From Bacillota bacterium (lineage in GTDB: Bacteria; Bacillota; Clostridia; Christensenellales; CAG-138), in the NCBI GenBank assembly GCA_023396535.1, contig JAEWWD010000124.1, forward strand, positions 1 through 5,102: DNA of 5,102 bases, in the 5' to 3' direction. Both the position numbers and the translations under genes were made by a program. How positions within the stretch are numbered: the stretch's first letter is position 1; every line of letters starts with the position of its first letter. Below are positions 4,888-5,102 of this stretch, in pieces. A model generated the notes under the pieces. The model made no database searches. It had not been told where the DNA came from and saw only the letters and a list, made by a program, of their open reading frames with translations.

Positions 4888-5102
4888 CTATTCCTCCAGC
4901 AAAAGCCCTATCGGGCAGTGATCGCTGCCCTCCACCTCGGCTAAAATAAAGCTGTCCCGCACATGCGGCATCAGCCGTTCGGATACGATGAAATAATCTA
5001 TCCTCCAACCCACGTTATTCTTGCGCGCATTGAACATATAGCTCCACCAGGTATAAGCGTTCTCCTTATCGGGATACAGGCGGCGGAACGTATCGTTAAA
5101 GC
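4888..5102 (-). CDS. xth: Exodeoxyribonuclease III / AP endonuclease, C-terminal part
   Basis: The last 70 codons of an exonuclease III-type AP endonuclease run off the right edge, with two bases of a further codon visible. The protein acts in base excision repair, nicking DNA 5' to abasic sites and removing 3' blocking groups. I translated this stretch by hand. It shows YTWWSYMFNARKNNVGWRID, where W-R-I-D carries a conserved active-site aspartate, and the family-ending EGSDHCPIGLLL with the catalytic histidine. It ends in TAG at 4888-4890. It is the first visible gene of the repair operon, and its 3' end carries the ribosome binding site for maf. Bacillus orthologues are called exoA; the enzyme class is secure. 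The N-terminal metal-binding residues are outside the window. Confidence 0.95.
   Translation of the reverse strand, partial: FNDTFRRLYPDKENAYTWWSYMFNARKNNVGWRIDYFIVSERLMPHVRDSFILAEVEGSDHCPIGLLLEE

Overview
The window looks like chromosomal DNA of a Gram-positive bacterium of the Bacillota, most likely a Clostridia-type anaerobe. The reasons are strong AGGAGG-type ribosome binding sites, short gene spacings, a DUF2089 regulator next to a YvlD-type membrane protein, a DUF3784 protein, and fairly GC-rich coding DNA around an AT-rich intergenic gap. This assignment is an inference; no rRNA or lineage marker is present. I see no mobile element, CRISPR array, tRNA or rRNA.

Layout. Positions 1-312 (+) hold the 3' end of htpG (Hsp90 chaperone). 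A perfect 14-bp hairpin at 336-367 lies between htpG and the convergent gene that follows. Positions 395-1893 (-) form a tight four-gene operon. In transcription order it encodes a zinc-ribbon/helix-turn-helix DUF2089 regulator, a protein with a SHOCT-like N-terminal helical hairpin and a beta-rich C-terminal domain, a small protein that appears to be a diverged copy of that C-terminal domain, and a four-helix YvlD/phage-holin-family membrane protein. A near-consensus promoter (TTGACA, 17 bp, TATGAT) with a tandem TTGA...TCAA repeat drives this operon from the AT-rich gap at 1909-2065. The same gap holds the terminator of the next operon.

Positions 2066-5102 (-) carry a second operon, transcribed exonuclease III (3' end only) > maf > DUF3784 membrane protein > uvrC, with gaps or overlaps of 1, 14 and -4 nt. 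Three of the four genes act in genome maintenance: AP-site repair, hydrolysis of non-canonical or pyrimidine NTPs, and nucleotide excision repair. The DUF3784 protein is the unexplained member and is positioned for translational coupling to uvrC.

The most interesting part is the DUF2089 operon. Each of its first three proteins shares a domain with its neighbour: a helical hairpin links genes 1 and 2, and a beta domain links genes 2 and 3. The last gene is an integral membrane protein. This suggests a membrane-linked regulatory or envelope-stress module built from families with poorly known function. That role is inferred from the domain layout and from the resemblance to Bacillus yvl genes, not shown directly.
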